Assembly (NCBI RefSeq): GCF_014805625.2
Contig: NW_023998455.1
Location: forward strand, 3,363,533 to 3,427,532
Length of the DNA: 64,000 nucleotides
Reading direction: 5' to 3'
Origin: Glossina fuscipes
Lineage: Eukaryota; Arthropoda; Insecta; Diptera; Glossinidae
Part shown: in pieces, positions 13,101 to 22,794 of the stretch
Position numbering within the stretch: the stretch's first letter is position 1
How the letters are laid out: the number at the start of each line of letters is the position of its first letter
Program-made: the position numbers and the translations under genes
The notes under the pieces: generated by a model
Seen by the model: the letters and a program-made list of their open reading frames with translations, nothing else
The model's database searches: none
Told to the model about the DNA's origin: nothing

Positions 13101-15259
13101 GTACCTTAAACTCCTTTGTTTTACTGCTGAAATCGTGTTCTTCTATTATGCCCTGAGCTGAAAGGGTAAAGGGAAAAACTCTGCAAAGCTAAAGCGGAAA
13201 TTTTCAATTCATTTTTTCAATATTTTGATTCGTACCCATATGAACGTAAGGGTCAATTTCATCATCGCTTTTTAATTGGGGTACAAAAAATGTGATATGT
13301 GGCATTTTTGTTAAAGCATCGCAGTCCTCGCATTTTAGCATTGCCTGCGCCTGCTCATAATAATCCTGAAAGTAAAAATTTTGAAAAAAGAAAAGAAAGA
13401 AAGAAGATCATACACTCGACTTCAGTGTGTTACGTACGGAAAAATAGATTAAAAAAACAAGTAAAAAGAATTAAATTCGGTCGGGACGGAATCTCTTTTA
13501 CACCCATCATCGTCTACCCCCGCCAAAAAAAAAGAGACAAAAGAAGTAAAAGAACAAAATTTTCATTCTGTGTAATATGGAGTGGGCGTGGTTGATTTCT
13601 TCTACTATCAAAATGAAAGTTTTTATCGTAGAGGCCTAGGGGGTTTGAAAAATTTAGACGATATTTTCATTTTCGCTAACGAGAGAATGTTTACCACAGA
13701 CGCTACCAGGTTCCGCAAGCAGACAGATGAACAGCGGAACAGCCGGACATGTTTATGTGCATTGCAAATTTGAATTTTGGGCAAGAATTTATATATCTTA
13801 GATGGATTCTGAAGCTTGCCTCCTCGTATTATAAAGGTATTGAAAAAACCATCAAATTTTGATACACTAGAATATTGGTTAGGCGTGCGTGCATATAGCT
13901 TCCATATATGTATATGTTGATTTAACTATATTTAACTGTAAGTAATATTACCCAATACGCATAATACGCACATAGAATAATGTGCGTGCCAGCTTGTAAC
14001 AGGCACGAGTATAGCAATACAGTATTGCAACGGAACAGTGACTATGACGGCAGCTATAAAAGTGCGTACTAGCACACACTTGGCGCCTCAATTCTATTAT
14101 GGCACCCAAAAAGGTAAGTGGCTCATTGAAAAAATAATTCCTTTTATTTGGACTTTACTGATAGGGGATGGCAGGCTGGTTGTAGCCGCTGTCTTTGAAT
14201 AACGGACAGGACTAGTCGGCTTTGCCGATAGGGAATAGCAGGCTTAGCGTAGCCGGTGCTATTCCTGAATGACTCTTTGAATCGTTGGCAACACTAAAAT
14301 CGACCAAGGAGGCTTGCAGGAACGAATAACTGACCCTACTGGTCTGTAAGATTGGCTGCCGTAATTGTGGTCTTTGCACAATTTCAGGACGCACGGAACA
14401 TTGCGAATTTAAATTTGCTAAACTGAAACTAGAAGCCGTGCAAACAGGGAAGATAAAGAGACAGAGAGACGCGTGTGAAAAAAAGAAGATATGAAAACTA
14501 CCCGAAAACCGCTCCCCGCGAATACGCGATACGTAACGATGGTCCTGCGGAGGAGAGTGTTCCACAAAGTGCGCTTGCCGAGTGGTTTCAGTATGCAGAC
14601 GCCATAGAGGGCGAATCGTGCACGCTGTTGGTGCAGAAGAGCAGTTTCTTTGGAAAATTTCCAGCTACCATCGCAAAGAAAAAACACACAAACCCACACA
14701 CTGCGATTCCTCGATTTTAATATAAGTTTCAGCTTAGGTCAATAAGTGACACATTCAAACATTTGCAACTCGTCTTATGATGCTTGTATTCAATGCTGTC
14801 CAAACGAGACGAAAGTTGAAAAAAGTAAAAACTGATCGATTGCTTTTTGATGGTGGCTGGCTATGCCTGATTTTTAAAGCAAAAAGACGTCCAAATGAAA
14901 TATTTTTGCATTTTTAAGTAGATATAGAAATTTCCTTTCTTCAATTAGGAAAAAAAAAACAAAACTGCATTGATAATGGAGGAACTGTAAAATTATTAGC
15001 GTTAAGCGGAAATGAAAGAAAAAAAAAAATCATGCCTGATGTTAAAAGTTATTGAAATTTTTTGTTTTAGTTTTTTGATGACACGGATCAAGCTATATGA
15101 TCCTTATAATTTTTCTTAAAAGTCTGGCCAAATGTGTTACATAGCACTTACCGGATCGTCGTCCTTAATATTTTCAAGGATCGATTTCTCGACTTCTCGG
15201 CATCGTGTCAGTGTCATAAGACATAACAAAGTCCAAATTAATATTATAAGCATAGGCAT
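215..15259 (-). CDS. Secreted-protein gene with a microexon train (3' end outside window)
   Basis: Five ordinary exons read 5' to 3' on the minus strand: 15259-15152, 13365-13236, 13157-12913, 11329-11054 and 10978-10667. They join in one open frame of 36+43+82+92+104 codons, with clean GT/AG sites and compatible phases (0, 1, 0, 0, 0). The product starts with a signal peptide (MPMLIILIWTLLCLMTL, then TRC), so it should be secreted or membrane-associated. It contains several cysteines and a basic, low-complexity linker (KKRSPKGKK). Near the end of exon 5 is a GVIGIDL motif like the closing strand of Cache sensor domains; this is a weak resemblance and I do not recognise the family. Exon 5 ends in phase 0 at GTAAGT. 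From there at least 24 candidate microexons follow down to position 215. The span is inflated by transposon debris inside introns. No stop codon or terminal exon is visible before the left edge. Confidence 0.68.
1618..4062 (-). CDS. Microexons 12-19 of the train
   Basis: 4062-4060 GAT (D). 3779-3777 TAT (Y, acceptor TTTCAG). 3490-3488 AGT (S). 3313-3311 GAA (E). 2339-2337 CCG (P, donor GTAAGA). 2148-2143 ATTGCG (I-A). 1814-1800 GCGGCGGCGGCTATG (A-A-A-A-M, donor GTAATT). 1620-1618 GAC (D). The remaining donors are perfect GTAAGT. The 15-nt exon sits in the same flanking context as its 3-nt neighbours (a CATTCGATGAAT-type motif about 50 bp to its left on the plus strand), which supports it as a member rather than a chance match. 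The 970-bp gap between 2337 and 3311 holds simple-sequence DNA and a dispersed repeat. Confidence 0.58.
2490..2760. repeat. Cryptic simple sequence (ACAATACACT-type)
   Basis: Degenerate short tandem sequence built on CAATACAC/TATACAAT, grading into TAATAATA. Open frames on both strands across it are low-complexity artefacts. It lies in an intron of the microexon gene. Confidence 0.8.
2885..3240 (+). repeat. Dispersed repeat family 1, copy
   Basis: Shares with copies near 12.0, 17.7, 22.8, 44.9 and 60.1 kb the order: ATTATGAAACAATTTTCA-like stretch, ATTGAAAATTAGACCTT, TTTCATCAAAATNTCTCCAAAATTGCGA, a GGACGGACATGCGGACGGAC-like tract, and a tail with CTATAC. Partial plus-strand copies lie near 26.2, 30.4 and 32.9 kb, and minus-strand copies near 6.8 and 9.3 kb. 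No coding capacity is visible; it is probably a non-autonomous element. Confidence 0.65.
4233..5932 (-). CDS. Microexons 7-11 of the train
   Basis: 5932-5927 AGGCGC (R-R, GTAAGT). 5236-5231 GTGGAC (V-D, GTAAGT). 4729-4718 GAAGGGGATGTG (E-G-D-V, GTGAGA). 4470-4462 GGTCTCGAA (G-L-E, GTGAGT, acceptor TTTTTTTAG). 4244-4233 GACTTGTACGAG (D-L-Y-E, GTAAGG, acceptor GTTTAG). These are the longest members apart from the 15- and 18-nt ones, and they compensate for less perfect donors by length. All are in phase 0 with no stops. Donor-to-donor spacing is about 230-700 bp. Confidence 0.58.
6755..7070 (-). repeat. Dispersed repeat family 1, inverted copy
   Basis: On the minus strand: TTTCATCAAAATATCTCAAAAATTG, then ACTTGTAGCTTGACC, TTACATGGACAGACAT, and the end motif with TGTAGTACAAGTGGTGTAGGGTAC. 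It sits in an intron of the microexon gene and accounts for much of the 5.9-7.5 kb gap between microexons. Confidence 0.6.
7499..10544 (-). CDS. Microexons 1-6 of the train
   Basis: Candidate exons on the minus strand, each preceded by AG and followed by a donor. 10544-10527 (18 nt, GATAAATTATCAAGTACT, D-K-L-S-S-T, donor GTAAAG) is the least certain. 10107-10105 is GCT (A). 9006-9004 is CGG (R). 7892-7890 is TCC (S). 7683-7678 is CTTAAG (L-K). 7504-7499 is AATCTC (N-L). All but the first have a perfect GTAAGT donor, and most acceptors are ATTTTAG or similar. The wide gaps between 7.9 and 10.1 kb hold a mariner relic and dispersed repeats. Sizes are all multiples of three and continue the phase 0 of exon 5. 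CTTAAG would create a TAA in one of the other two phases, so the open frame is informative. Confidence 0.55.
8160..8500 (+). pseudogene. Mariner transposase relic (N-terminal part)
   Basis: In one plus frame near 8390-8480 the translation runs N-stop-FAKFRFTKFDLGAMPG followed by RPVETNEDALK. This matches the mariner N-terminal pattern NWFAKFRSG..FDL...PRSGRPVE with the W changed to TGA. Upstream text is too decayed to follow. The long minus-strand frame over the same bases is a shadow. Confidence 0.6.
10271..10296. repeat. (TA)n microsatellite
   Basis: A run of alternating TA, continued imperfectly by TATATACATATATGTGTATATATA to about 10335. Confidence 0.9.
10667..10978 (-). CDS. Exon 5, last ordinary-sized exon before the microexons
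   Basis: 104 codons between ATTCTTTAG and GTAAGT, phase 0 at both ends. It includes DYGYLFQREVDVDCT, several N-glycosylation sequons (NDT, NLS, NAT) consistent with a secreted protein, a hydrophobic strand MNILLTVFVSN, and GVIGIDLKNATHKQL as the final residues. If translation read through the donor it would stop ten codons later, so exon 5 also gives a plausible shorter product by intron retention. Confidence 0.74.
11054..11329 (-). CDS. Exon 4 of the secreted-protein gene
   Basis: 92 codons between a TTTGTGTAG acceptor and a GTAAGT donor, phase 0 at both ends. The protein is charged and aromatic-rich: NPNPNAWEFIRNFESYKL, then RDRLIATRMTEAYEDFGF, then DRNFFVPTNGAFLM. The FFVPTNGAFL strand followed in the next exon by DYGYLFQ faintly recalls the Cache-like half of calcium-channel alpha2-delta proteins. 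There is no von Willebrand A domain upstream, so that identity is not supported. Confidence 0.72.
12028..12610 (+). repeat. Dispersed repeat family 1, long copy
   Basis: The fullest copy in the left part: GGATCAATTTACATCATACG head, TTATGAAATAATTTTCATCATAAAATATTG, CTTCGTAGGGAAC, TTGTCCTTGGATCAAA, TTTTATCAAAATATCTCAAAAATTGCGATC, GACAGACGGACAGACAGGC, and a terminal CACAAGTAGTGTAGGGTACA. Spans an intron of the microexon gene. Confidence 0.65.
12913..13157 (-). CDS. Exon 3 of the secreted-protein gene
   Basis: The acceptor is CCCTTTCAG and the donor GTGAGT. The exon adds 82 codons after completing the split codon. The first half is globular (YPGGYYLQIVKIGKSIYVNG). The second half is hydrophilic and strongly basic (KKRSPKGKKSARQ) and could be a linker or processing region; that is inference. 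It ends in phase 0. Confidence 0.7.
13236..13365 (-). CDS. Exon 2 of the secreted-protein gene
   Basis: The acceptor is a pyrimidine-rich tract ending TTTCAG. The exon carries 43 codons plus one base (DYYEQAQAMLKCEDCDALTK, then a hydrophobic FFVPQL strand and an acidic DDEIDPY patch). It contains a CEDC pair. The donor is GTACGA, weaker than the others, so splicing here may be inefficient. The leftover G combines with CT from the next exon to give Ala. Confidence 0.7.
13470..13920 (+). repeat. Dispersed repeat family 2, copy
   Basis: Begins ATTCGGTCGGGACGGAATCT and TTTTACACCCATC. It continues with GTGGGCGTGGTTGATT, ATATTTTCATTTTCGCTAACG, AGACAGATGAACAG, GCATTGCAAATTTGAA, and AAGAATTTATATATCTTAG then GAAGCTTGCC. 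The same order occurs at 26.9-27.7 and 28.6-29.2 kb. Confidence 0.6.
14040..14115 (+). promoter_or_regulatory. TATA-like promoter and short coding start nested in intron 1
   Basis: CTATAAAAG at about 14053 is followed 50 bp later by ATGGCACCCAAAAAG and a perfect GTAAGT donor at 14116 (M-A-P-K-K then intron). Just upstream are two hairpin-capable stretches: CGTGCC...GGCACG and the perfect inverted repeat GCAATAC-A-GTATTGC. The DNA is clearly GC-richer than its surroundings. It lies antisense within the first intron of the minus-strand secreted-protein gene. It could belong to a mobile element; I recognise no family. Confidence 0.4.
14160..14285 (+). repeat. Two ~65-bp direct repeat units
   Basis: GATAGGGGATGGCAGGCTG, then GTAGCCGCTGTCTTTGAATAAC, is repeated as GATAGGGAATAGCAGGCTTA, then GTAGCCGGTGCTATTCCTGA. 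It sits between the TATA-like promoter and the coding-like block, in the same GC-rich patch. Confidence 0.7.
14330..14720 (+). pseudogene. GC-rich coding-like block, frameshifted at an A run, unknown product
   Basis: One frame reads VCKIGCRNCGLCTISG, then RTEHCEFKFAKLKLEAVQTG and RQRDACEKKK. At a run of seven A it stops, and the next frame continues KKRRYENYPKTAPREYAIRN, DGPAEESVPQSALAEWFQYA and on to a TAA at 14718-14720. Joining the two needs a one-frame shift at the A run, so this is a decayed or mis-sequenced gene, or one with a further exon boundary. The Cys spacing superficially recalls zinc-binding modules, but I assign no domain. It may be a second exon of the ATGGCACCC start 230 bp upstream. 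Confidence 0.4.
15152..15259 (-). CDS. Exon 1: start codon and signal peptide
   Basis: The ATG at 15259-15257 opens 36 codons: a hydrophobic stretch (MPMLIILIWTLLCLMTL) followed by TRCREVEKSILENIKDDDP. The exon then meets a perfect GTAAGT donor at 15151-15146. A second in-frame ATG lies two codons in. The hydrophobic core with a following Cys reads as a signal peptide. The exon ends in phase 0, which matches the next exon. Confidence 0.7.
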
Positions 15260-15849
15260 GCTATAGCCTGCGGATTGTCCAAAGATATCTAATATTTAGT
15301 AACAGGTTCTGTATTATCGTCGATTCCAATAGCTGCAATTACATGAAAATTAATGATAAGCAGCTAAAGCTCTAAGCTGTAAATATTGCAAAAGCAAAAG
15401 CCAAGAATTCGTCTGTAGATTGGAGACAGAAAAGTACGAGATTTTACCCTAACGCAATCAATTATTTATTAAATTAAAGAACTTTGTTCCCAATTATTGC
15501 TTCTCTTTCTGCCTTCTTTTATTTTATTTTATAAATTTTCTTTTTTTTTCCTATTAAAGTCTTTATGATTTTTTACTCACTTTTAATCAGTTTGTATGAA
15601 TTCTGGAATCTATATCAAACGTCTGAAAGCAAACTAAAACATTAATTGGAAAAATTCAATTTATTTAGTCAAAATTCAAATTGACTTATATCTCTGAGAA
15701 GTTATTTGAGAGTGACATCAATTCTGTTCAGAAACGTACAGAACATCTTTTTTAACCTCTCTTACTTAACTCATATGCTGACTAACAATAGAAGAAGAAG
15801 AAGAAGAAAAAGAAGCATAGTAAAAATAAACCCAAAATAAGAAAGAAAG

Positions 15850-16060
15850 GAAAAGGTATCTTTTTATGATTTTTTTATGCCCATCACTGTAAGACGCGGG
15901 GGTAAACTCATTGTGTTTTTTCCAAAAGGAAACTTCAGAGACCCTGTTGAAGTATATGTATTCTTGATCAGCATGAAATTCTGAATTGATTTAGCCATGT
16001 CTGTGTCTCGGTAGAGCGTTTGTTGTTGGCACTCCCCTGATCGCAAAACTAAAGGTATCG
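15850..16060 (+). repeat. Dispersed repeat family 4, copy
   Basis: Order: TATGCCCATCACTGTAAGA, AAACTTCAGAGACCCTGTTGAA, TTCTTGATCAGCATGAAATTC, TGAATTGATTTAGCCATGTCTG, TTGTTGGCACTCC. Matching copies lie at about 43.0 and 55.1 kb. Confidence 0.65.
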
Positions 16061-16227
16061 ATTACAAATTTGGTGGAAATATTGAAAGTTTTCGCCTGGA
16101 ACTTGGTATATATTACACGCGTGCCCTTTTCATGTTGGGATAATTAATTAAAAAATGAGAAAAATTATTATTAATAAATTGAACTAAAATACAATATAAT
16201 TCATTCGTATATGCTGGGTATATATAT

Positions 16228-17435
16228 ATATACGGTAGGTCAACAAAGTCTACATACAGCACAAAAATTTAAAGTTTCTCTTGCTAAAAACTACATTTAT
16301 GGGTTGAGAGTCAAAAAATATATCTCTTAAAAAAACAAAAACTTAAATTAAGTAACAATTCAAGATTTATACATCGGTTATTTCACAGCTACATTAACAT
16401 ACTAGTTATGGATAAAATTAAAAAACTAATATATTGTTGAACAATCTTTACCATGTAGTACGGCATTGAAGAAATCTATTTTTCTATCTTTTTGCATCCA
16501 TTTTCTATCTTTATGCATCCATTCCCCTAGTAAAGCTTTCTTAAGTCAAGTTCCTCCATGTTAGAACATTTTCATTTTTTTGAACCCGCCTATCTAAATC
16601 ATGTCTTGTGTTTGCAAATGCATTCAAATCCGGTGATTGGGGAGGAAAATATGCTTGCTTGGGGGTATTATAAAAATCGCTTTAGCATAACTAGAGACTA
16701 GATTTCCTACTCCAGTCGGAACCCTGAAATCCCTCAAAAATTGACAGACCTTCCAACCTACATTATACTTGGTGATAAATTTACAATTGCCATCCCTGTA
16801 TTGGCTTTCCTCCATATACTTCTCATTATTTTCTATCATATCGTATCGAATATATTAAATTTAAACTGATCACTAGCTCGAGGCGTTTCATCATATTAAC
16901 TGTTACTATAAAAGGTCTTCTTCCTTGGACTGCGGTTACGAAACGTTTCGAACAGTTTCGGCATGAATACAAATTTGCCTATACTTTTCTAGGTGTTTTG
17001 TCGATCTGATCGATGGTTATTTTCTGTCATATTTGTATTATTGTATATTTTTCTTCTTTTTTTTTTTTTTAGAATAGTCTCAACAGTAACACGACTAATT
17101 GCAATTTTTCCCTTACTTTTTAACATTATAATCACTTTTCTACGTCTTTATATATTTTGTTATAGTTTGAGGAAACAAAAAAATTGTAAATAAAATTTAC
17201 TTTAACAGATAAATTTTTTTTTTTTTGATATTTATTTTCGATAGTTCAGTGACGTGATTTCGCTATATGTACACTTTTCGGTGCACAAAACTGAGAAAAA
17301 CACCATTGTAGTACCAAATATTTTTAAGCATGAGACTTTTTTGCTCACCATTTCTTAAATCTATCGAAACATTGCTAAATTTCGTTAAAATAAAAATTGT
17401 CGGACTGTATGTAGATTTTATTAGCCTACTGTAAA
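16228..17435 (-). mobile_element. Tc1-like DNA transposon, decayed, with paired terminal inverted repeats
   Basis: The left end has TACGGTAGGTCAACAAAGTC followed by TACATACAGC. The right end, reverse-complemented, has TACAGTAGGCTAATAAAATC followed by TACATACAGT. This gives about 30 bp of imperfect inverted repeat with flanking TA. Inside on the minus strand is PPQSPDLNAFANTRHDLDRR, the PQSPDLNPIEN/W.LDRRV signature around the third catalytic Asp of Tc1 transposases. Upstream are fragments like RRPFIVTVNMMKRLE. Stops and frame changes occur throughout, so it is inactive. Confidence 0.75.
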
Positions 17436-17689
17436 TACATATGTATACGATTCTATAAACAATCATAACAATTGAAAGAGCATAAGTTGTTGTTGCTTGA
17501 AACGCTTGACGGGTGATGTGGAAACATTTCAAACGCGTACGCGTGCATACTGAGCCATGACAACAACAACTTCTTTATCTCTTCTTATTCTCTCCTCATC
17601 GCACCACTCTTACTCACTCGTAAACATTTCATTATCTGAGAGATCTCATATGGAGTGGGCTCCAAGGAATTGAACCCTTTATCAAACCA

Positions 17690-18180
17690 TTAGCACCAAA
17701 TACGAATTAGGTGAGTAAAATTGATTTCTTTCCCATATTACTATTATGAAACAATTTTCACTGTGTAATAATAGTGAAAATTAGACCTTTTTATTATATA
17801 AAAATTCGATCATCGTAGGAACGGTTGTATGAAAGGCGAAGTTTAGAATGCTGAACCACAATTATTTAGTCGCTTTTCTAGACAACTTTTCAGAATAGGA
17901 CGTTAGATGAGGAGTGATCGAAAAAGTGGACCAATTCATACCAATTTTTCGTCCTTGGGTCAAAGCACATCAGTGTACCATATTTCATCGAAATATCTCA
18001 AATATTGCGACTCGTAGCTTGAAGAAAAATTTACATGGATAGACATCGATTAGACAGGTGGGCAGGCAGGCTTCGATCGATTTATAAAATGGTTCTGAAT
18101 AATGAAAGGTGCTCTTGAGTGTTACATACGTCCGCAAAACTTTATATACCTTATATGACAAGTGATGTAGGATATAAAAA
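17690..18180 (+). repeat. Dispersed repeat family 1, long copy
   Basis: CTATTATGAAACAATTTTCAC, GTGAAAATTAGACCTTTTTA, ATCATCGTAGGAACGGTT, TTTTCGTCCTTGGGTCAA, TTTCATCGAAATATCTCAAA, TTACATGGATAGACA, and AAGTGATGTAGGATATAAA at the end. Confidence 0.65.
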
Positions 18181-18614
18181 AAGGCGGGGGACAAGGTTAT
18201 TAAACCAAAAAAAAAAAAAACGCTGCTATTTCGAATCCATTAGGGCACGTGTCTCGAAATTTGTGTCATATGTGCACTACAATCGTACAAATCAACCAAA
18301 AAATTTTATACATCGATATTATTGCGCGGATATTTCAAAAAAATGCAGTCTTATTATGTTTGCTCCATATTGACAGTATAAAGCTTTAACGTGTATAACA
18401 AGACATGTAAAATATTATATAAAAGCAACTTTTTAATTAAATAATATTATGTTTTACACTTAAAGATTCCTACGTAAATATGAAAAAATACGAACCGTCA
18501 TCCTCATCAGGCAATATTTTAAATTGAGATGAAAAAAGCCCATTGTCTTAAGAGCTGATAATACTTTAATTAGCATCCCTGCGAAAGCTTACCAATTAAC
18601 TCATATTAATGCAG

Positions 18615-18615
<1 letters not shown>

Positions 18616-18644
<29 letters not shown>
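18616..18644. repeat. (AG)n microsatellite
   Basis: Uninterrupted GA repeat of about 14 units, continuing imperfectly as GGGAGAGAC. Confidence 0.95.
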
Positions 18645-18650
<6 letters not shown>

Positions 18651-21600
18651 CTTCAACATACATAATTAACATAAAGCATAAAGCGCTAAGCTTTCAATTA
18701 TTCTCAATCCGACCAAATTTAAAGGGGTTTGTGAGAAAGTTTCTTCAAATGTTTACTTGCACGCATATACATAAAATGCATGTAGAGAGGGGGAGAGACT
18801 TAATTGTTCTGAAAAATACCCAATTTCGCACCAACTTACCGATATCTTCGCATCACATAAGTGTTATCTCTTTTTTCTAACGGCATTTTCTTCCTTCTTT
18901 AGGAACGAGTTCTCTCCCTCCATACAGAGATGTAATCAAAAATAACAACGCTTTTACTCCATGCATATTAATTAATTGTTCAATTTGTTTACATATCAAG
19001 AAACTCCAAAAATGTAATACCTCTCTCTCTCTCTCTCGTTTGTGCAAATCAATCCAAAACATTGGTATTAATAAGAAAATGAGCGAATCTGAATTTGATG
19101 CCATATGAGAGTAATTAAATGAGCGAATCACTTGTTGCATTGTAATGTGACTTCGAATTTGCTGCCATATGAGAATAATAAAAAGAGCGACTTCGCATTT
19201 GCCGCCATATGAGAGTAAATTAAATTGTATTGCATTGTATTAGCTCGGCTGGTGTGTTTGTTATTGTTGATATGAAAAAGAGCTTTGGTTGCTTGGTGAG
19301 TTAAAATCAAACAGTTTATTCGTTTATTCAGTTTATGTTTTGAATGCGATACAGTATTTGGTGTGCTTGCTGCTAATACCATAATTAAAGACGAGCGTTT
19401 TTATTAATTATTCCAAAATGTGTGCATAGTTAAAAATATTTAATTTAAATTTGAAATATTTAAAAATCAGTGAAAAAGTAAATGCAACAAATGGGAAAAC
19501 CATATCCATTTAAACTTATAATCCGGAATAATCAAACTGTCGAAAATTGATTTATATACGTATACATATATATATATATATATATATTTTTGTTTTTTTT
19601 TTTGACTGAAGAAATGCCTAATCAAGCATTAGGATTTCCGAAAATGTTAAGCTAGTGGCAAAACTTAGACCGATGTGCGGTAAGATGATGATTAGTGCGC
19701 CTCCCTCTCAGTTGGCATACGTGTATAGGGGGCATTTCCGGCTTGATTGATCATACAAAAAGATATATATACAATAAATCAAAGTAACAAAACTAGCAAA
19801 AAATGAATCCATTACAATAAAGCAAACACCTTAACTGAGCATTATCAATCAGATCGATATCAAGTGAATAAAGTTCTGAACTTCAAAGATTGTTCTCATC
19901 AATTATCCCACACAGTGTCAAGACGAACTGTAGACACAACAAGGGAAACAAAACAAGTAAAAAAAATCTTTGTATAGTCGAAGGCATGTGATGTTGGTCA
20001 AATGCTGAATTAAGTGATTTTCAAAGGGGAAGCCAGTGACGATCGATAAGGATAAGGTTATGCCTTGTGCTATGGATACATCAAAACCTTTTAGCCAAAT
20101 TTTCTAAATCCGTGACAAAGTTATGAAAAATGTGACATTGACCGGAACTTCTTCGAACGTTGTTCTCTTGTGCTAATCGCATTTCATTCCCCTTATTAAT
20201 CTTCTCAAAAATGGCTCGTCACAGTAGAGAGTCGCAATGTAAATAGAAATAGAGTAAATACCGAACCGAACCTCTTTATAACCTACACTAGTTGTGAAAA
20301 AGCTAGATGGCGGACGTTTTCAGAATTCGCCTAATTATCAAAGTACAGTTACAGTTACTTGATAGATTTAGAAGTTTCAAAGCCATTTCTTAAGAAAACT
20401 GTCACAAACACTTTTCGAGATCCAACACAACAGTACAGTTTAAGTCGTTTTCCCAAATAACTTATAGTTGATCCGTATTTCCGCAGGCTTCCTTAAGCAC
20501 CTTAAGTCACCTCATTTCATATATTAATGCAAAGAATGAATTTTCATTCTTTTGTAATACAATGTGAAGATTGAACATAGTGCCGGGTCGTATGCGGAAA
20601 ACGCTTGCAAATAGTGTACGGAAAAGAAATCAAATTTTCAAGTCCCTATTAAAAACAATCATAACAATGCAAGTGGTCATAGGCAAACAGTATAAAAGGA
20701 AAACCATATGAAAACAAGTTCAAAAAATATGCAAAAAAAATAAGACCTCAAGCTTCGGCAAATGTTGCAAGTAAACAATTAGCTAAAGCAAAAACAAAAA
20801 AAACAAAAATTAAAAAAAAAAGCAAAAACACAAAAAAATGCAAGCATTTGCAGCAGGTGAACGACTTAACATTCTCTTTCTCTTTTAACTAACATATACA
20901 GCACATGCACTGTTCCCCGACTTCCGGTCATTTTTCTAGCAGTTAGTTTTAGCTGAAGTTTAAAAAGAAATTTAATGCGTGATTTATATACAAGACAAGT
21001 ATGTTCATGGAAAACTCGATACAAATATAAGTTAAAGAAATTTCTTTAAAAATAGTTGAAGATATTTTTTATAAAGTTTTTAAAAACAAACAAACGAAAA
21101 GGAATGCCTTTAAACTTTAAAATTGCACTGGAGGAATGAGAATCGAAGAACTTTTTTAATTAAAGGAAACAATTTATATTGTGGGTGAGCATGTTATGGA
21201 AATATTTGCAATAATCAGAAGGAAGCTTCAAAGCCCATAGCATAAACTTTCATCAAATTTTTATATTCTTCTGATTAGCATCAAATTTTGAATCGTATGT
21301 CCCTTCAATCTGTCAATATATCTGTATGAGAAGCCTAGTAGATAGAATCCTGATTACCAAGTTTATAATCGCGGACTCCAATTCCCATGTGGTAGATATT
21401 ACTTTGATCGGCTCAGTCCCTAAAGGCACTTAAGGCGAGTAAGCACATACCCGCTAGCCTGCGACCACCGCCCCTCTATTTCCTTGTAGTCGTCACGGCC
21501 TTACGCGAAGAGGCGCCATCCCCTATATGCTTGATCGTATTAAATGAAGGAATTATTTATTTTGGGAATTTGGACAAAATAGGTATTTTTTTTAAATCCC

Positions 21601-22790
21601 AACATATATAAGTGCTATCAGGAAAAGTACGCAGAGAAAGTCTAATTTTTATGACAGACACTGAAAAGTAATAACATTTTTAAGAATTAAATGAAGTTTG
21701 CTAGATTTGGGTTATGTGATATGACTTTTTCGGGCATCTTTCAATATGGGGCTTTCATCGAAAGTATTGGGTTTTTTATTGCCAAAACTAGTCAATAACT
21801 GCATCAGGAGTAGTGAAGTAGAAGTAGAGTATCTAATGGTCGACCTTGCCTAACTGTAATGTTTTCCCTTGTTCTAAATTTATTTTTTTATTAGATTATA
21901 TTATCTAGTTTATCGCTGATTTCTCTCTCAACAGGATTTCCATTCTTATGACGATATCTATAAAATTGATCTTTTCGTGGATAGCACGAAGAGAGTAGAT
22001 ATCCTTCCCGCGCGTTATTTGTCAAAAAGATAGCAAAATGCGAGATGTATCGCTGAACAATACTTTACAATTTAATTGTTGAATGTGTCAGTTAGTGAAT
22101 CAAAACTGACTTCTGATACTAACCTTTTTGACGATCCCAAGAAATATTTGTACAAATTTATTTTCAGTGTTTTTTTTTTGAGACATAAACAAAATTCAAT
22201 GCGAACTGCGATCAGCAGGTCGGAGTAGTAAAGTCATTTTTGTGATTATGCATACATTCTTCACTTGGAGGAGGTTCAGAGTTGATCTAGTATTTTCCGT
22301 CTAACCGTCCACTCACACGAATCTTTATATATAGACACTATGATAATCGAGGAGAAAGAGGTAAGAAGAGAGCAATAGTGTGTAGCCGCAATCTGAAAAT
22401 TGTATGCCCAATAGACATGTGTTATGCCTTCATCGATTGAAGATTCATGTGGCTGTGGCCACAAACAGTTACTTCTATCGCACTGGAAATTAAAACCGGT
22501 TAAATCGACTTGAGATTTTCTTGTCTACTATATTATGTAGCGTACCATACACAATTTAGCGAATTTCTCAATATTGTAAACAAAAGAAATAAATGTAGTG
22601 TCCGTCCATGCTGCGAAGATGAATGAAAAAAATATAAAATTCGTTAAGGTAAATCCTTAACAAGTGCTCCTGATATATAATAGACTTAGTTTTGTGCTTA
22701 TAAATGTAGATGGCGCTACAAAATATTTATATAAAACTGTAGATTACGTTAGATTTGATTTCTATGGGCGTGGTGTAAGTAATAAATTTT
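18645..22790. other. No gene recognised
   Basis: AT-rich sequence with short A and T tracts, a (TA)n run near 19565, and scattered decayed repeat pieces. Open frames are short and show no recognisable domain on either strand. Confidence 0.6.
19078..19215. repeat. Short direct repeat, three units
   Basis: GAGCGAATCTGAATTTGATG, GCGACTTCGCATTTGCCGCC and CTTCGAATTTGCTGCC are each followed by CATATGAGARTAATNAA. Three diverged copies of a roughly 45-60 bp unit. Confidence 0.65.
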
Positions 22791-22794
22791 AATC

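Noticed and set aside
14330..14500. A CXXC-type zinc finger of the DNMT1/KDM2 kind
   Set aside because: Some Cys spacing and a GKIKRQ...CEKKK end look similar, but key cysteines and the KFGG core are missing.
10667..15259. Calcium-channel alpha2-delta subunit
   Set aside because: Only a short Cache-like resemblance near the end. No von Willebrand A domain or MIDAS motif is found between the signal peptide and that point.
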